Assembly: GCA_937996235.1 (NCBI GenBank)
Contig: CALKVK010000011.1
Span: forward strand, 124,001-188,000
Length of the DNA: 64,000 nucleotides
Direction of reading: 5' to 3'
From: an uncultured bacterium
Lineage (GTDB): Bacteria; Planctomycetota; JAJSAM01; JAJVHW01
In this document: positions 52,914 to 60,620 of the stretch, piece after piece
Position numbering within the stretch: position 1 is the first letter of the stretch
Layout of the letters: every line of letters starts with the position of its first letter
The notes under the pieces: model-generated
The model's input: the letters and a program-made list of their open reading frames with translations, nothing else
Told to the model about the DNA's origin: nothing
The model's database searches: none
Position numbers and translations under genes: made by a program

Positions 52914-53687
52914 TTACATCGACGCGCGCGGACGCCGCCCCGGCGCGGCGCCGCCCAGTGCCGCGAGCTCGCGCGACGTGAGCGGACGCAGCGCGCCGGG
53001 CGCGAGGTCGCCGAGCGCGACGGGGCCGAAGCTGGTCCGCAGGAGCACGAGGACCTCGTGACCCTCCGCCTCGCAGCGCCTGCGGATCTCGCGGTTCCTG
53101 CCCTCGAGGAGCGTGATCGTGAGCCACGCGCTGCGCGCGGCGACCGAGGCGACCTCGACCTGCATGGGCGCGAGCACGAGGCCGTCGGTCTCGAGCGGCT
53201 CGGTGCGCCAGCGCGCGAGCGTCGCGTCGCCCGGCACGCCGCGCACCTTCACCCGATACGTCCGCGGCACCCGCTGCGCCGGATCGAGCAGACGCGCCGC
53301 GCCCTCGGTGTCGTTCGTGAGCAGGAGCAGCCCCGCGCTGGCGCGGTCGAGACGCCCGACCGGCGCGAGTCCGGGCGCGTGCGGCGGCGGCACGAGGTCG
53401 AGCACGGTCGCGCGGCCCTCCGGGTCGTTCGTGGTCGAGACGACGCCGCGCGGCTTGTTGAGCGCGAGCCACACGAACCCGCGGCGCGCCTCGTCCAAGC
53501 GCACCGGCGTGCCGTCCACGAGCACCGCGTCGCGCGCCGGGTCCACGCGCACCGCACCGTCGGTGCACACCGCGCCGTTCAGCGTCACGCGCCCCGCCCG
53601 CACCAGCTCGCGTGCGCCGTTGCGTGTCGCCGCGCCGCACTTCGAGAGGTAGCGCACGAGCGGCGGACCGGTCACGCGGCGCGGCAT
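52914..53687 (-). CDS. RsuA/RluB-family rRNA pseudouridine synthase
   Basis: The 257-residue enzyme has an N-terminal S4 RNA-binding domain (residues about 8-65, VRYLSKCGAATRNGARELVR). The synthase domain follows, with catalytic Asp in PVGRLDRASAGLLLLTNDTE and the basic NREIRRRCEAEGHEVLVL motif. It modifies a uridine in rRNA. RluB, RluE, RluF and RsuA cannot be separated by eye; the S4 domain excludes RluE. The ATG at 53687 gives a complete S4 domain. Confidence 0.9.
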   Translation of the reverse strand: MPRRVTGPPLVRYLSKCGAATRNGARELVRAGRVTLNGAVCTDGAVRVDPARDAVLVDGTPVRLDEARRGFVWLALNKPRGVVSTTNDPEGRATVLDLVPPPHAPGLAPVGRLDRASAGLLLLTNDTEGAARLLDPAQRVPRTYRVKVRGVPGDATLARWRTEPLETDGLVLAPMQVEVASVAARSAWLTITLLEGRNREIRRRCEAEGHEVLVLLRTSFGPVALGDLAPGALRPLTSRELAALGGAAPGRRPRASM

Positions 53688-53809
53688 GTCGGGCTCTGCT
53701 CCAGGGAGTGCGCCGCACGCTGCGACGCGGCCGCGGATGCTACCCCGCAGCGCTCGCCGGCCCCCGCGGCCGGCGCGTCGCGACGTCGCGCGCCGCAGGA
53801 TTCCGATTC

Positions 53810-53826
53810 CATCGTGGTTGACGATG
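53810..53826 (+). promoter_or_regulatory. Candidate MarR operator dyad
   Basis: CATCGT (53810-53815) and ACGATG (53821-53826) form a perfect six-base inverted repeat with a five-base spacer, ending 19 bases before the marR start. A TTGACG hexamer (53818-53823) overlaps it as a possible -35 box. Autorepression through such a dyad is usual for MarR genes. Confidence 0.4.
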
Positions 53827-53845
53827 CACTTTCGCGCGAGATCCT

Positions 53846-54301
53846 GTGCGCGTGGACCCCAGCGACGCCGCCGAGCGCTTCCTCGAGCTCTTCCATCTCG
53901 CGTACCTGCGCTTCCACGCGCGGGCGGCGCGCGGGGAGCGGCGGATCTCGCCGGAGTCGTTCGGCGTGCTCGTCCACCTCGCCTCGACGGGTCCGCTGAC
54001 GATCTCGGAGTGCTGCCTGCACTTCGAGCGCTCGCAGGCCGCGATGAGCGACATCGTCACGCGCCTCGAGCGCCGCGGTCTCGTGGCGCGCGTGGCGGAC
54101 GAGCGCGACCGCCGCCGCACGCTCGTGTGGCTGACGCCGCGCGGCCGCACGGCCCTCGAGCGCGCGACGCGTGTGCTCGACACGGCGCGGCTCGCCGAGG
54201 CCTTCGAACACCTGTCCGGCGCGGAGCGCAGGCGCCTGCTCGCGCTCTTCGCCGCCGTCGTCGAGTCGTCCCGCACAGCGGGAGAAGGAGAGCGTCCATG
54301 A
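53846..54301 (+). CDS. MarR-family transcriptional regulator
   Basis: The 151-residue protein has the MarR winged helix: FGVLVHLASTGPLTISECCL, AAMSDIVTRLERRGLVAR as the recognition helix, and DERDRRRTLVWLTPRGR as the wing. Helical ends form the dimer. It starts at GTG 53846 (a second GTG at 53852 is possible). The stop overlaps the next ATG by four bases, giving a regulator/zinc-ribbon/SRPBCC operon that it probably autoregulates. Confidence 0.88.
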   Translation: MRVDPSDAAERFLELFHLAYLRFHARAARGERRISPESFGVLVHLASTGPLTISECCLHFERSQAAMSDIVTRLERRGLVARVADERDRRRTLVWLTPRGRTALERATRVLDTARLAEAFEHLSGAERRRLLALFAAVVESSRTAGEGERP

Positions 54302-54540
54302 GCGCGACGCGCTGCGAGAGCTGCACGATGGGCATCGAGACCGGCCCCTACTGTCACCACTGCGTCGACGCGAGCGGAGCGCTGCGTCCCTTCGCGGAGA
54401 CGTTCGAGCGCTTCCGCCAGTGGATGCGCCGCGAGGAGCCCGCGCTCGGCGCCGACGAGGTCGACGCGCGCGTCCGCGCGTTCATGGGGAAGGCGCCCGC
54501 GTGGCGTGACCACCCGGACCTGCGGCGCAGCGGGAGCTGA
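54298..54540 (+). CDS. Small zinc-ribbon protein
   Basis: The 80-residue protein has two CxxC pairs, CESCTMG near residue 6 and YCHHCVDASG near residue 18, the pattern of the putative zinc-ribbon domain family found near MarR-type regulators. A helical acidic region (FAETFERFRQWMRREEPALG) follows. It probably binds zinc. It is coupled to marR by ATGA and followed four bases later by an SRPBCC gene. Confidence 0.85.
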   Translation: MSATRCESCTMGIETGPYCHHCVDASGALRPFAETFERFRQWMRREEPALGADEVDARVRAFMGKAPAWRDHPDLRRSGS

Positions 54541-54544
54541 TCGC

Positions 54545-55051
54545 ATGAGACGGCGAACGAAGATCGTGATCGGCGTCGTCGCGACGCCGCTCGCCCTCGT
54601 CGCGCTGGTGTGGACCGTCGGCGCGTGCCTGCCGGCGGCGCACACGGCGACGGTCGAGGCGCGCTTCGCGTCACCTCCCGCGGTGCTGTGGAGCGCGGTC
54701 TCCGACCTGGAGGGCAGTGCGGCGTGGCGTCCGTCGGCGACGCGCGTCGTGCGCCTCGCGGACCGCGACGGGCGGGCGGTCTACGAGGAGACGAACGACT
54801 TCGGCCCCGTCCGCTACGAGGTCGTCGAGGCGACGCCGCCCGCGCGGCTCGTCACGCGCATCGTGGACGAGGCGGAGTTCGGCGGCACGTGGACGTACGT
54901 GCTCGCGGACGACGGCGGCGGCACGCGCCTGACCATCACCGAGGACGGCGTCGTCCACGCGCCCGTCTTCCGCTTCGTGTCGCGCTTCGTGATGGGCCAC
55001 GACGCGACGCTGCGCACGTACCTCGGCGACCTGCAGAGACACGTGCCGTGA
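54545..55051 (+). CDS. Membrane-anchored SRPBCC-domain protein
   Basis: The 168-residue protein has one N-terminal membrane helix (KIVIGVVATPLALVALVWTV). An SRPBCC/START-like hydrophobic-pocket domain follows, with PPAVLWSAVSDLEGSAAWRP, GPVRYEVVEATPPARLVTRI and GGTRLTITEDGV. It is a lipid- or small-molecule-binding domain on the membrane surface. It lies four bases after the zinc-ribbon gene, so it is the third gene of the marR operon. Confidence 0.85.
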   Translation: MRRRTKIVIGVVATPLALVALVWTVGACLPAAHTATVEARFASPPAVLWSAVSDLEGSAAWRPSATRVVRLADRDGRAVYEETNDFGPVRYEVVEATPPARLVTRIVDEAEFGGTWTYVLADDGGGTRLTITEDGVVHAPVFRFVSRFVMGHDATLRTYLGDLQRHVP

Positions 55052-55079
55052 CGCGAGCGGCGGCGCCGCGGCCCGCGGA

Positions 55080-55463
55080 CTACGCGGTGCCGGCGGCGGA
55101 CGCCGGAGTCGCGCGGTACGCGGCCGCGAAGAGCACCGCCAGCGTCAGGTCGATCAGCGCGAACGGCAGCACGGCCGCGGCGAGCCGGCCCTGGGCGAAG
55201 AGGACGAGGACCGGGATCCCGAACGCGAGCTTCTCGACGATCGTCACGGGCATCAACGGGCGGAAGCGGACCGGGTCGCGCGCGATGACGAGGAACGCGA
55301 TCTGCCAGGCGAGCGCCACGCCGACGAAGCCGTAGAAGTGCTCCGGGTGCGTGATCGGCGGCGGCTGGTCGCGTCCGATGCGCTCCTCGAGCAGGTACAT
55401 GGGCGCCAGTGCCAGGATCCCGTAGATCGCGGCCACGCGGTAGGTGCGGCGGGCGAACGTCAT
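55080..55463 (-). CDS. Four-helix membrane protein, unknown
   Basis: The 127-residue protein starts MTFARRTYRVAAIYGILALA and has about four hydrophobic segments (GFVGVALAWQIAFLVIARDP, IVEKLAFGIPVLVLFAQGRL, PFALIDLTLAVLFAAAY). The HPEHFYGFVGVALAWQ and RPLMPVTIVEKLAF segments are typical of small conserved membrane proteins of unknown function. A GAGGAAG site precedes the ATG at 55463. It is convergent with the SRPBCC gene. Confidence 0.82.
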   Translation of the reverse strand: MTFARRTYRVAAIYGILALAPMYLLEERIGRDQPPPITHPEHFYGFVGVALAWQIAFLVIARDPVRFRPLMPVTIVEKLAFGIPVLVLFAQGRLAAAVLPFALIDLTLAVLFAAAYRATPASAAGTA

Positions 55464-55605
55464 GCTTCCTCCGTGCTGCGCGACGACGGACGCGCGTCGC
55501 ATGATCCGCGCGCCGTCGCCGTCGCCGTCGATTCCGGCGCGCAACCTGCCGACGCGCACGTGCACGTCGCCTCCCGATCGCCGTCGGCGCGCACGCTGCG
55601 GCGCG

Positions 55606-56538
55606 TCACATCAGCCGCCGGATGTCGTGCGGCACGGGGCTCTCGATCGTGATCCGCGCGCCGGTGGACGGGTGGTCGAACGCGAGGCTCCGCGCGTGGA
55701 GCGCGTGGCGGGCGATGTCGGCCGACTTCCGCGGACGGCCGGGCGGCACGTACAGGCGCTCGCCGACCAGCGGGATGCCGCGCAGCATGGCGTGGAGCCG
55801 GATCTGGTTGCGGCGCCCGGAGACGAGCCGCACCTCGAGCGCCGAGCGCCCGCCGGGCAGCTCCGCCGTCACGCGGTAGTGCGCCTCGGCGAGCACGCCG
55901 CCGGGCGTGTGCTCGTCCACGGCGCGCTGCACGCGACGCTCGGCGTCCCACGCCATCCAGTCCGCCCAGAGGCCCTCGCGCGGCGTGGGGACGCCCTCCA
56001 CGATCGCCAGGTAGACGCGCTCCGGCGTCCGCGCATGGAACTGCGCGCGCAGCCTCTCGAACGTGCCTTCGTCCTTCGCGAAGAGCACGGCGCCGGAGGT
56101 GTCGCGGTCGATGCGGTGCGCGGCGAAGGGCGCGCGCTTCTGCCGCTGGAGGTACGGACGGAGCCGGTCCGTCACGGTGTCGCGCTCGCGCTCCTGCTTC
56201 CGCGACGCGGCGTCGGTGAGCAGGCCCGCGGGCTTGTCGACGACGAGCAGCCACGTGTCCTCGTGGAGGATCGGCATGCCCGCGACGCGCAGCGACGGCT
56301 GCGGCGCACGCCGCGCGCCGCCCGTGCCCGGCCGGTTCCAGTCGATGCTGACGACGTCGCCCGGCGCGACGGGCCGTCCGGCGTCGCGGCACTCCTCGCC
56401 GCCGACCGAGACCTTCCCGCTCTCGACGACCGTGCGCGCCTTGCGCCGCGCACCGACGCTCGCGCGCGCCGCGACGGCCTTGTCGAGCCGCCAGCCCGCC
56501 TGCTCGGCCGGCGTCGCCCACGTCTCGGTGCCGCTCAC
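55606..56538 (-). CDS. RluA/RluD-family pseudouridine synthase
   Basis: The 310-residue enzyme has an S4-like N-terminal domain (GWRLDKAVAARASVGARRKA). The RluA catalytic segment HRIDRDTSGAVLFAKDE holds the active Asp, and RRNQIRLHAMLRGIPLVGER is the conserved C-terminal motif. It modifies uridine in rRNA or tRNA. The GTG at 56538 was chosen because the longer ATG frame starts inside a CGGTGTCAGACACCG repeat. Exact target unknown. Confidence 0.88.
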   Translation of the reverse strand: MSGTETWATPAEQAGWRLDKAVAARASVGARRKARTVVESGKVSVGGEECRDAGRPVAPGDVVSIDWNRPGTGGARRAPQPSLRVAGMPILHEDTWLLVVDKPAGLLTDAASRKQERERDTVTDRLRPYLQRQKRAPFAAHRIDRDTSGAVLFAKDEGTFERLRAQFHARTPERVYLAIVEGVPTPREGLWADWMAWDAERRVQRAVDEHTPGGVLAEAHYRVTAELPGGRSALEVRLVSGRRNQIRLHAMLRGIPLVGERLYVPPGRPRKSADIARHALHARSLAFDHPSTGARITIESPVPHDIRRLM

Positions 56539-56563
56539 GCCGCCATCGTACGCCCGACCACTC

Positions 56564-56646
56564 CACACGGTGTCAGACACCGTTCGTCGGCCAGACCGCT
56601 ACGAACGGTGTCCGCTACGAACGGTGTCTGACACCGCGCGTAGCGG
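56564..56646. repeat. CGGTGTCTGACACCG palindrome cluster, left of rhomboid gene
   Basis: The 15-base palindromic core CGGTGTCWGACACCG occurs twice, with ACGAACGGTGTC and CGCTACGAACGG flanks repeated in direct and inverted orientation. The unit would fold into several hairpins. The same unit recurs once on the other side of the rhomboid gene at 57531-57570. Confidence 0.8.
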
Positions 56647-56690
56647 ATGACGGTGAGCCGGACGCCCACCGGATCGGTTATCACGGCGTC

Positions 56691-57521
56691 ATGTGGATCA
56701 CGGGCATCGAGGACGACGACGGGGGGAGCATCGGCTTCGCCACGCTCGCGCTCGCCGCCGCGCTCGTCGCCGTGTTCGTCTGCACGCCCGCGCGGGCGCC
56801 GCAGATCCCCGATCCGCTCGCGCTCGACCCGCGCGCGCCCTGGCCGTGGACGCTGCTGACGTCCGAGTTCCAGCACGCCGACATCGGCCACCTGATCTCG
56901 AACCTCGTCCCGCTCCTCCTGCTCGGCGTGCGCGTCGAGAAGCGCACCGGCCCGTGGCGCTTCCTGCTCCTCTACGTGGTGTGCGCGGTCGGTGCGAGCC
57001 TGGCGTACGTCGTCATCGGGTTCTTCGAGGGCCGCACCGCGCCGGCCGTCGGCGCATCGGGCGCCGTCGCGGGCATCATCGGCGCCGCCCTCGTGCTCGC
57101 GCCGGGGATGTCGTTCGCCGTCGTCCCCTCGTGGCGCGACACACGCGCAGGCACGGTGTCGATTCCCCTCGGCGGACTGGTGCTCCTCTGGCTGCTCGTC
57201 CAGGCGCGCTACGCACTCATGACGCGCTACGGCAGCATCGCGTGGGAGGCGCACGTCGGCGGCCTCGCGCCCGGCTGGGCGCTCGCGCGCTGGGCAGCCC
57301 ACCCGTCGACGGCCGGCCGCTGGTGGCACGTCGAGCCCGTCTTCGCGCACGAGATGCGCCCCGTCTCGCGCATGCAGGCCCAGTACGAGGCCGCGCGCTG
57401 GCGTGCCGACGAACACCGCGCCGACTGCGCGCGCCAGCCGAGGCCGCAGCCGCCCCTCCCGCCGCTCGCGTACGCGCCGCCGGAAGCACCGCCCGCGGAC
57501 GACGCGCCGCCGCCGGCCTGA
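56691..57521 (+). CDS. Rhomboid-family intramembrane serine protease
   Basis: The 276-residue protein has about six membrane helices and the rhomboid motifs: HLISNLVPLLLLG (H-x3-N), GASGAVAGIIGAALVLA with the catalytic Ser, and AHVGGLAPGWAL with the catalytic His. Rhomboids cleave membrane proteins within helices. A Pro-rich C-terminal tail of about 60 residues (QPPLPPLAYAPPEAPPAD) is probably cytosolic. Palindromic repeats bracket the gene on both sides. Confidence 0.9.
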   Translation: MWITGIEDDDGGSIGFATLALAAALVAVFVCTPARAPQIPDPLALDPRAPWPWTLLTSEFQHADIGHLISNLVPLLLLGVRVEKRTGPWRFLLLYVVCAVGASLAYVVIGFFEGRTAPAVGASGAVAGIIGAALVLAPGMSFAVVPSWRDTRAGTVSIPLGGLVLLWLLVQARYALMTRYGSIAWEAHVGGLAPGWALARWAAHPSTAGRWWHVEPVFAHEMRPVSRMQAQYEAARWRADEHRADCARQPRPQPPLPPLAYAPPEAPPADDAPPPA

Positions 57522-57530
57522 CAGCGCCGC

Positions 57531-57570
57531 GAACCACTACGAACGGTGTCTGACACCGTCCGTAGCGGTT
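57531..57570. repeat. CGGTGTCTGACACCG palindrome, right of rhomboid gene
   Basis: A single copy of the palindromic core, flanked by AACCACTACGAA and TTCGTAGCGG-like arms, lies ten bases beyond the rhomboid stop codon and ten bases before a 236-bp element. It could act as the rhomboid terminator hairpin. Confidence 0.75.
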
Positions 57571-57579
57571 GCCGCGGCC

Positions 57580-57815
57580 AGCCCGGCCTTCTCACGAGGC
57601 TCGCGCACGTGGTGGCGAGGACCGCCGTGCGATCCAGGTCCCGACCGGATGCGGCATACACGGTGCGCGCCGCCGACGGCGTCCTGAGCGAGGACAGAGT
57701 GTCGCGGGCAAGGCGCCGAGGCGATCGCGACGCCGTGGCGTCGCTGAGCCGAGGCAACGCAGCACGCGGCGCTCTGGACCGCTCAGGTGCGTGAGTCGTC
57801 GTGAGAAGGTCGGGC
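57580..57815. mobile_element. 236-bp terminal-inverted-repeat element (MITE-like), copy 2
   Basis: The left end AGCCCGGCCTTCTCACGAGG and inverted right end GGCCCGACCTTCTCACGA match at 16 of 18 positions. Inner sequence is shared with the copy at 29859-30094, including CAAGGCGCCGAGGCGA and GAGCCGAGGCAAC. The right 33 bases overlap the 3' end of the convergent PLP-enzyme gene and supply its stop codon. Confidence 0.75.
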
Positions 57816-59084
57816 CAGGGCCTGACCGAGGTCGGCGATGAGGTCGCCGCTGTCCTCGACGCCCACCGAGAGGCGGATCATCGAGGGCGTGATGCCGAGC
57901 GCGGCCTGGCGCTCGGGCGGCACGTCCGCGTGCGTCATCGTCGCCGGGTGCTCGGCGAGCGACTCGGTGCCGCCGAGACTCACGGCGAGCTTCACGAGCC
58001 GCAGCGCGTTCAGGAAGCGGAACGCCTCGGCCTCGCCGCCGCGCACGTCGAACGCGATGAGCGAGCCGGGCGAGAGGCACTGGCGACGGAAGATCGCGGC
58101 CTGCGCCGTGTCGTCGTCGAGGTGGCCGAGGTAGTGGACCTGTGCCACCGCGGGGTGCGCCGCGAGGAAGTCGGCGACGTGCTTCGCGTTCTCGGCCTGC
58201 GCGCGCATGCGGAGCTGCACGGTCTCGAGACTGCGCATCAGCAGCCAGCCGGTCCACGGCCCCGCCATCGTGCCGAGGAACGTGCGCAGCGCGCGCACGG
58301 GGGCGAGCAGCGCGGCCGAGCCGACGCACGCGCCCGCGATCACGTCGCTGTGGCCGCCGATGAACTTCGTCGCCGAGTAGATGACGAGGTCCGCGCCGTG
58401 CGCGATCGGGTGCTGGTGCACCGGTCCGAGGAACGTGTTGTCGACGATCAGCGGCGGACGCGCACCGCCCTGCACGGCCGCGGCTCGGTCGGCGAGCGCG
58501 CTGCACGCGCGGATGTCCACGAGCGCGTTCGTCGGGTTGGCGGGCGTCTCGATCAGGATCGCGGCAACGCGTCCCTTGGCGAGCGCCGCGTCGAGGGCGG
58601 CATCCATCTCGCGCTGCGACGCGCCCGCGTGGAACTCGACGTGCTCGACGCCCCACTCCGGGAGCACCGCGTTCAGCAGGTGGTCGGTGCCGCCGTAGAG
58701 CGGCGCGCTGTGCAGCACGACCGCGCCGGGGCGCACGTACGCCATCAGCGTCGTCGCGATCGCGGCCATGCCGCTCTCGAAGACCGCCGCGGCCTCCGCG
58801 TCGTCCCACAGCGTGAGCCGCGCCTCGAGGATCTCGAGGTCCGGGTTGTTGAGGCGGCTGTAGATGAGCCCGAGTTGCTCGCCGGGTCCGCGCTCGCGCA
58901 GCGCGTACGCGAGCTGGAAGAAGGCCTTGCCCTCCTCGGCGGTCCGGAACACGAACGTCGAGGTCTGGAAGATCGGCGACTTGAGCGCGCCCTCGGAGAG
59001 CTCCGGCCGGTAGCCGTAGCTCATCATCAGCGATGCGGGGTGCAGGCGGCGGCCCCCCACGTGGCGTCCGTCCTCGTGCGTCAT
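57783..59084 (-). CDS. Cys/Met-metabolism PLP enzyme (methionine gamma-lyase or cystathionine synthase type)
   Basis: The 433-residue fold-type I PLP enzyme shows the family segments in order. These are SPIFQTSTFVFRT, YSRLNNPDLEILEARL, VFESGMAAIATTLMAY, the cofactor stacking Tyr in LYGGTDHLL, VDNTFLGP, and PLP lysine in YSATKFIGGHSDV. It catalyses gamma-elimination or gamma-replacement on sulfur amino acids; which one is not decidable by eye. The ATG at 59084 has GAGGAGG upstream. Its last ten or so codons (ARPSHDDSRT) lie within a repeat element. Confidence 0.9.
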   Translation of the reverse strand: MTHEDGRHVGGRRLHPASLMMSYGYRPELSEGALKSPIFQTSTFVFRTAEEGKAFFQLAYALRERGPGEQLGLIYSRLNNPDLEILEARLTLWDDAEAAAVFESGMAAIATTLMAYVRPGAVVLHSAPLYGGTDHLLNAVLPEWGVEHVEFHAGASQREMDAALDAALAKGRVAAILIETPANPTNALVDIRACSALADRAAAVQGGARPPLIVDNTFLGPVHQHPIAHGADLVIYSATKFIGGHSDVIAGACVGSAALLAPVRALRTFLGTMAGPWTGWLLMRSLETVQLRMRAQAENAKHVADFLAAHPAVAQVHYLGHLDDDTAQAAIFRRQCLSPGSLIAFDVRGGEAEAFRFLNALRLVKLAVSLGGTESLAEHPATMTHADVPPERQAALGITPSMIRLSVGVEDSGDLIADLGQALARPSHDDSRT

Positions 59085-59245
59085 CTCGGCCTCCTCGCGT
59101 CCGGGCTCCGGGTCGGACGTCCCATTCTCGCGGCGGACGCGCGCCGCGGACGTTTCGCGCGACGCCGCCGCGCCGACGGGGCCGCGCACCGCGCTTGCGT
59201 GCGCGCCTGCGTGACCTCGGTTACGGTGCCTCCCAACGCACGCCC

Positions 59246-60562
59246 ATGCGACCCGGCACCGCGCTGTCCGCCACGCTCGCCGCGCTGCTCGTCGTCGCCG
59301 CCCCGCCCGCCCCGCGGGCCGCGCGCGCGGAGCAGGTGACCGAGACCGACGCCGACGGCAAGGTCGTCGCCAAGTACTCCGTCGACGCCGACGGCCTGCG
59401 CCACGGCGCCGCCGCGGAGTTCCATCCGAACGGCGCGGTGCGCGTGAAGGCCAACTACCGCCACGGCCGGCGCGACGGGCGCTACACGAGCTATCACGAC
59501 AACGGGCGCAGCCACGTCACGGCGGAGTACGACTTCGGCACGCTCTCGGGTCCCTACGTCGAGAAGGACGAGAAGGGGCGGATCGTCGTCGAGGCGAGCT
59601 ACGTCGCGGGCCGGCTCGACGGCGACTACCGCGAGTTCAAGGACGGCGAGCCCGTCAGCGTGCAGAAGTGGAAGGACGGCACGCCGCTCGACGTCGACGG
59701 CGTCGTCCCCTACCCGCGCGACCGCGACGCGATCCGCGCGGACGTCGAGGCGATCTTCAACTCGAAGGACCCGCTCGAGGAGGTCGCGGACGACCCCGAG
59801 GCGAAGGGGCGCGGCGAGTGCCTGCGGCACCTGAAGATCTTCCGCTCGCTGTGCGGGCTGCCCTGGCAGGACCTCGTGCTCGACGCGCAGATGAACCGCC
59901 TCGCGGACGCGGGCGCCGCGCTCTGCGAGCGCATCGGCCACCTGGACCACACGCCGCCCAATCCCGGGATGCCGAAGGAGCAGTACGAGTTCGCGTACCA
60001 GGGCACGAGCCGCTCGAACCTCTACATGGGGCTCGAGGACATCGTGCCGCAGGTGCGCGGCTACATGGACGACTCCGACGACAGCAACATCGGCGCGGTC
60101 GGCCACCGCCGCTGGTGCCTGAACCCGACGATGGTGAAGACGGGCTTCGGACGCTCCGGGCGCTTCGCCGCGATGTACGCGCACGACGCGAGCCGCCGCC
60201 CGGCGCCCGACGTGGACGTCGTCGCGTTCCCGCCGATGGGCTGGACGCCCGACTACTGGTTCGAGGCGCACTACGCGTGGAGCGTGTCGCTCTCGCCGCG
60301 CAAGTGGGCTGCGCCGGACGCGGGCAGGCTGCGCATCAGCGTCACGCCGATCGGCGAGGACCACGTGCGCCGCGAGCGTCCGCTCGCGATCGAGAAGCTC
60401 TCCGTCAACACGCAGGGAGCGGGCATCCCGTACTGCGTGATCTTCCGACCGGTGGGGATCGAGGTCGAGCCGGGGAAGCGCTACTGGGTCGAGATCGCCG
60501 GACTCGAGCGCGGCGGCAAGCCGGCGACGCTGCGCTACGTCGTCGCGTTCTTCGATCTCTGA
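59246..60562 (+). CDS. Secreted MORN-repeat plus CAP-domain protein
   Basis: The 438-residue protein has a signal peptide (ALSATLAALLVVAAPPAPRA). MORN-like repeats follow at about residues 35-145, such as LRHGAAAEFHPNGAVRVKAN and RRDGRYTSYHDNGRSHVTAE. The rest resembles a CAP/SCP domain: LVLDAQMNRLADAGAALC, GHLDHTPPNPGMP and NIGAVGHRRWCLNPTMVKTG, where the last carries the GHRRW motif. The combination is unusual; a cell-surface role is likely but the partner is unknown. Confidence 0.82.
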   Translation: MRPGTALSATLAALLVVAAPPAPRAARAEQVTETDADGKVVAKYSVDADGLRHGAAAEFHPNGAVRVKANYRHGRRDGRYTSYHDNGRSHVTAEYDFGTLSGPYVEKDEKGRIVVEASYVAGRLDGDYREFKDGEPVSVQKWKDGTPLDVDGVVPYPRDRDAIRADVEAIFNSKDPLEEVADDPEAKGRGECLRHLKIFRSLCGLPWQDLVLDAQMNRLADAGAALCERIGHLDHTPPNPGMPKEQYEFAYQGTSRSNLYMGLEDIVPQVRGYMDDSDDSNIGAVGHRRWCLNPTMVKTGFGRSGRFAAMYAHDASRRPAPDVDVVAFPPMGWTPDYWFEAHYAWSVSLSPRKWAAPDAGRLRISVTPIGEDHVRRERPLAIEKLSVNTQGAGIPYCVIFRPVGIEVEPGKRYWVEIAGLERGGKPATLRYVVAFFDL

Positions 60563-60620
60563 CGCGGACGCACCACCCTTGGGGCGCCGGGTATCCTCTG
60601 CCCCACGGAGGGCATTGCAC

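Noticed and set aside
56536..56580. Upstream ATG of the RluA-family gene at 56580
   Set aside because: That start lies within a dispersed palindromic repeat and adds residues unlike the family; the GTG at 56538 was used.
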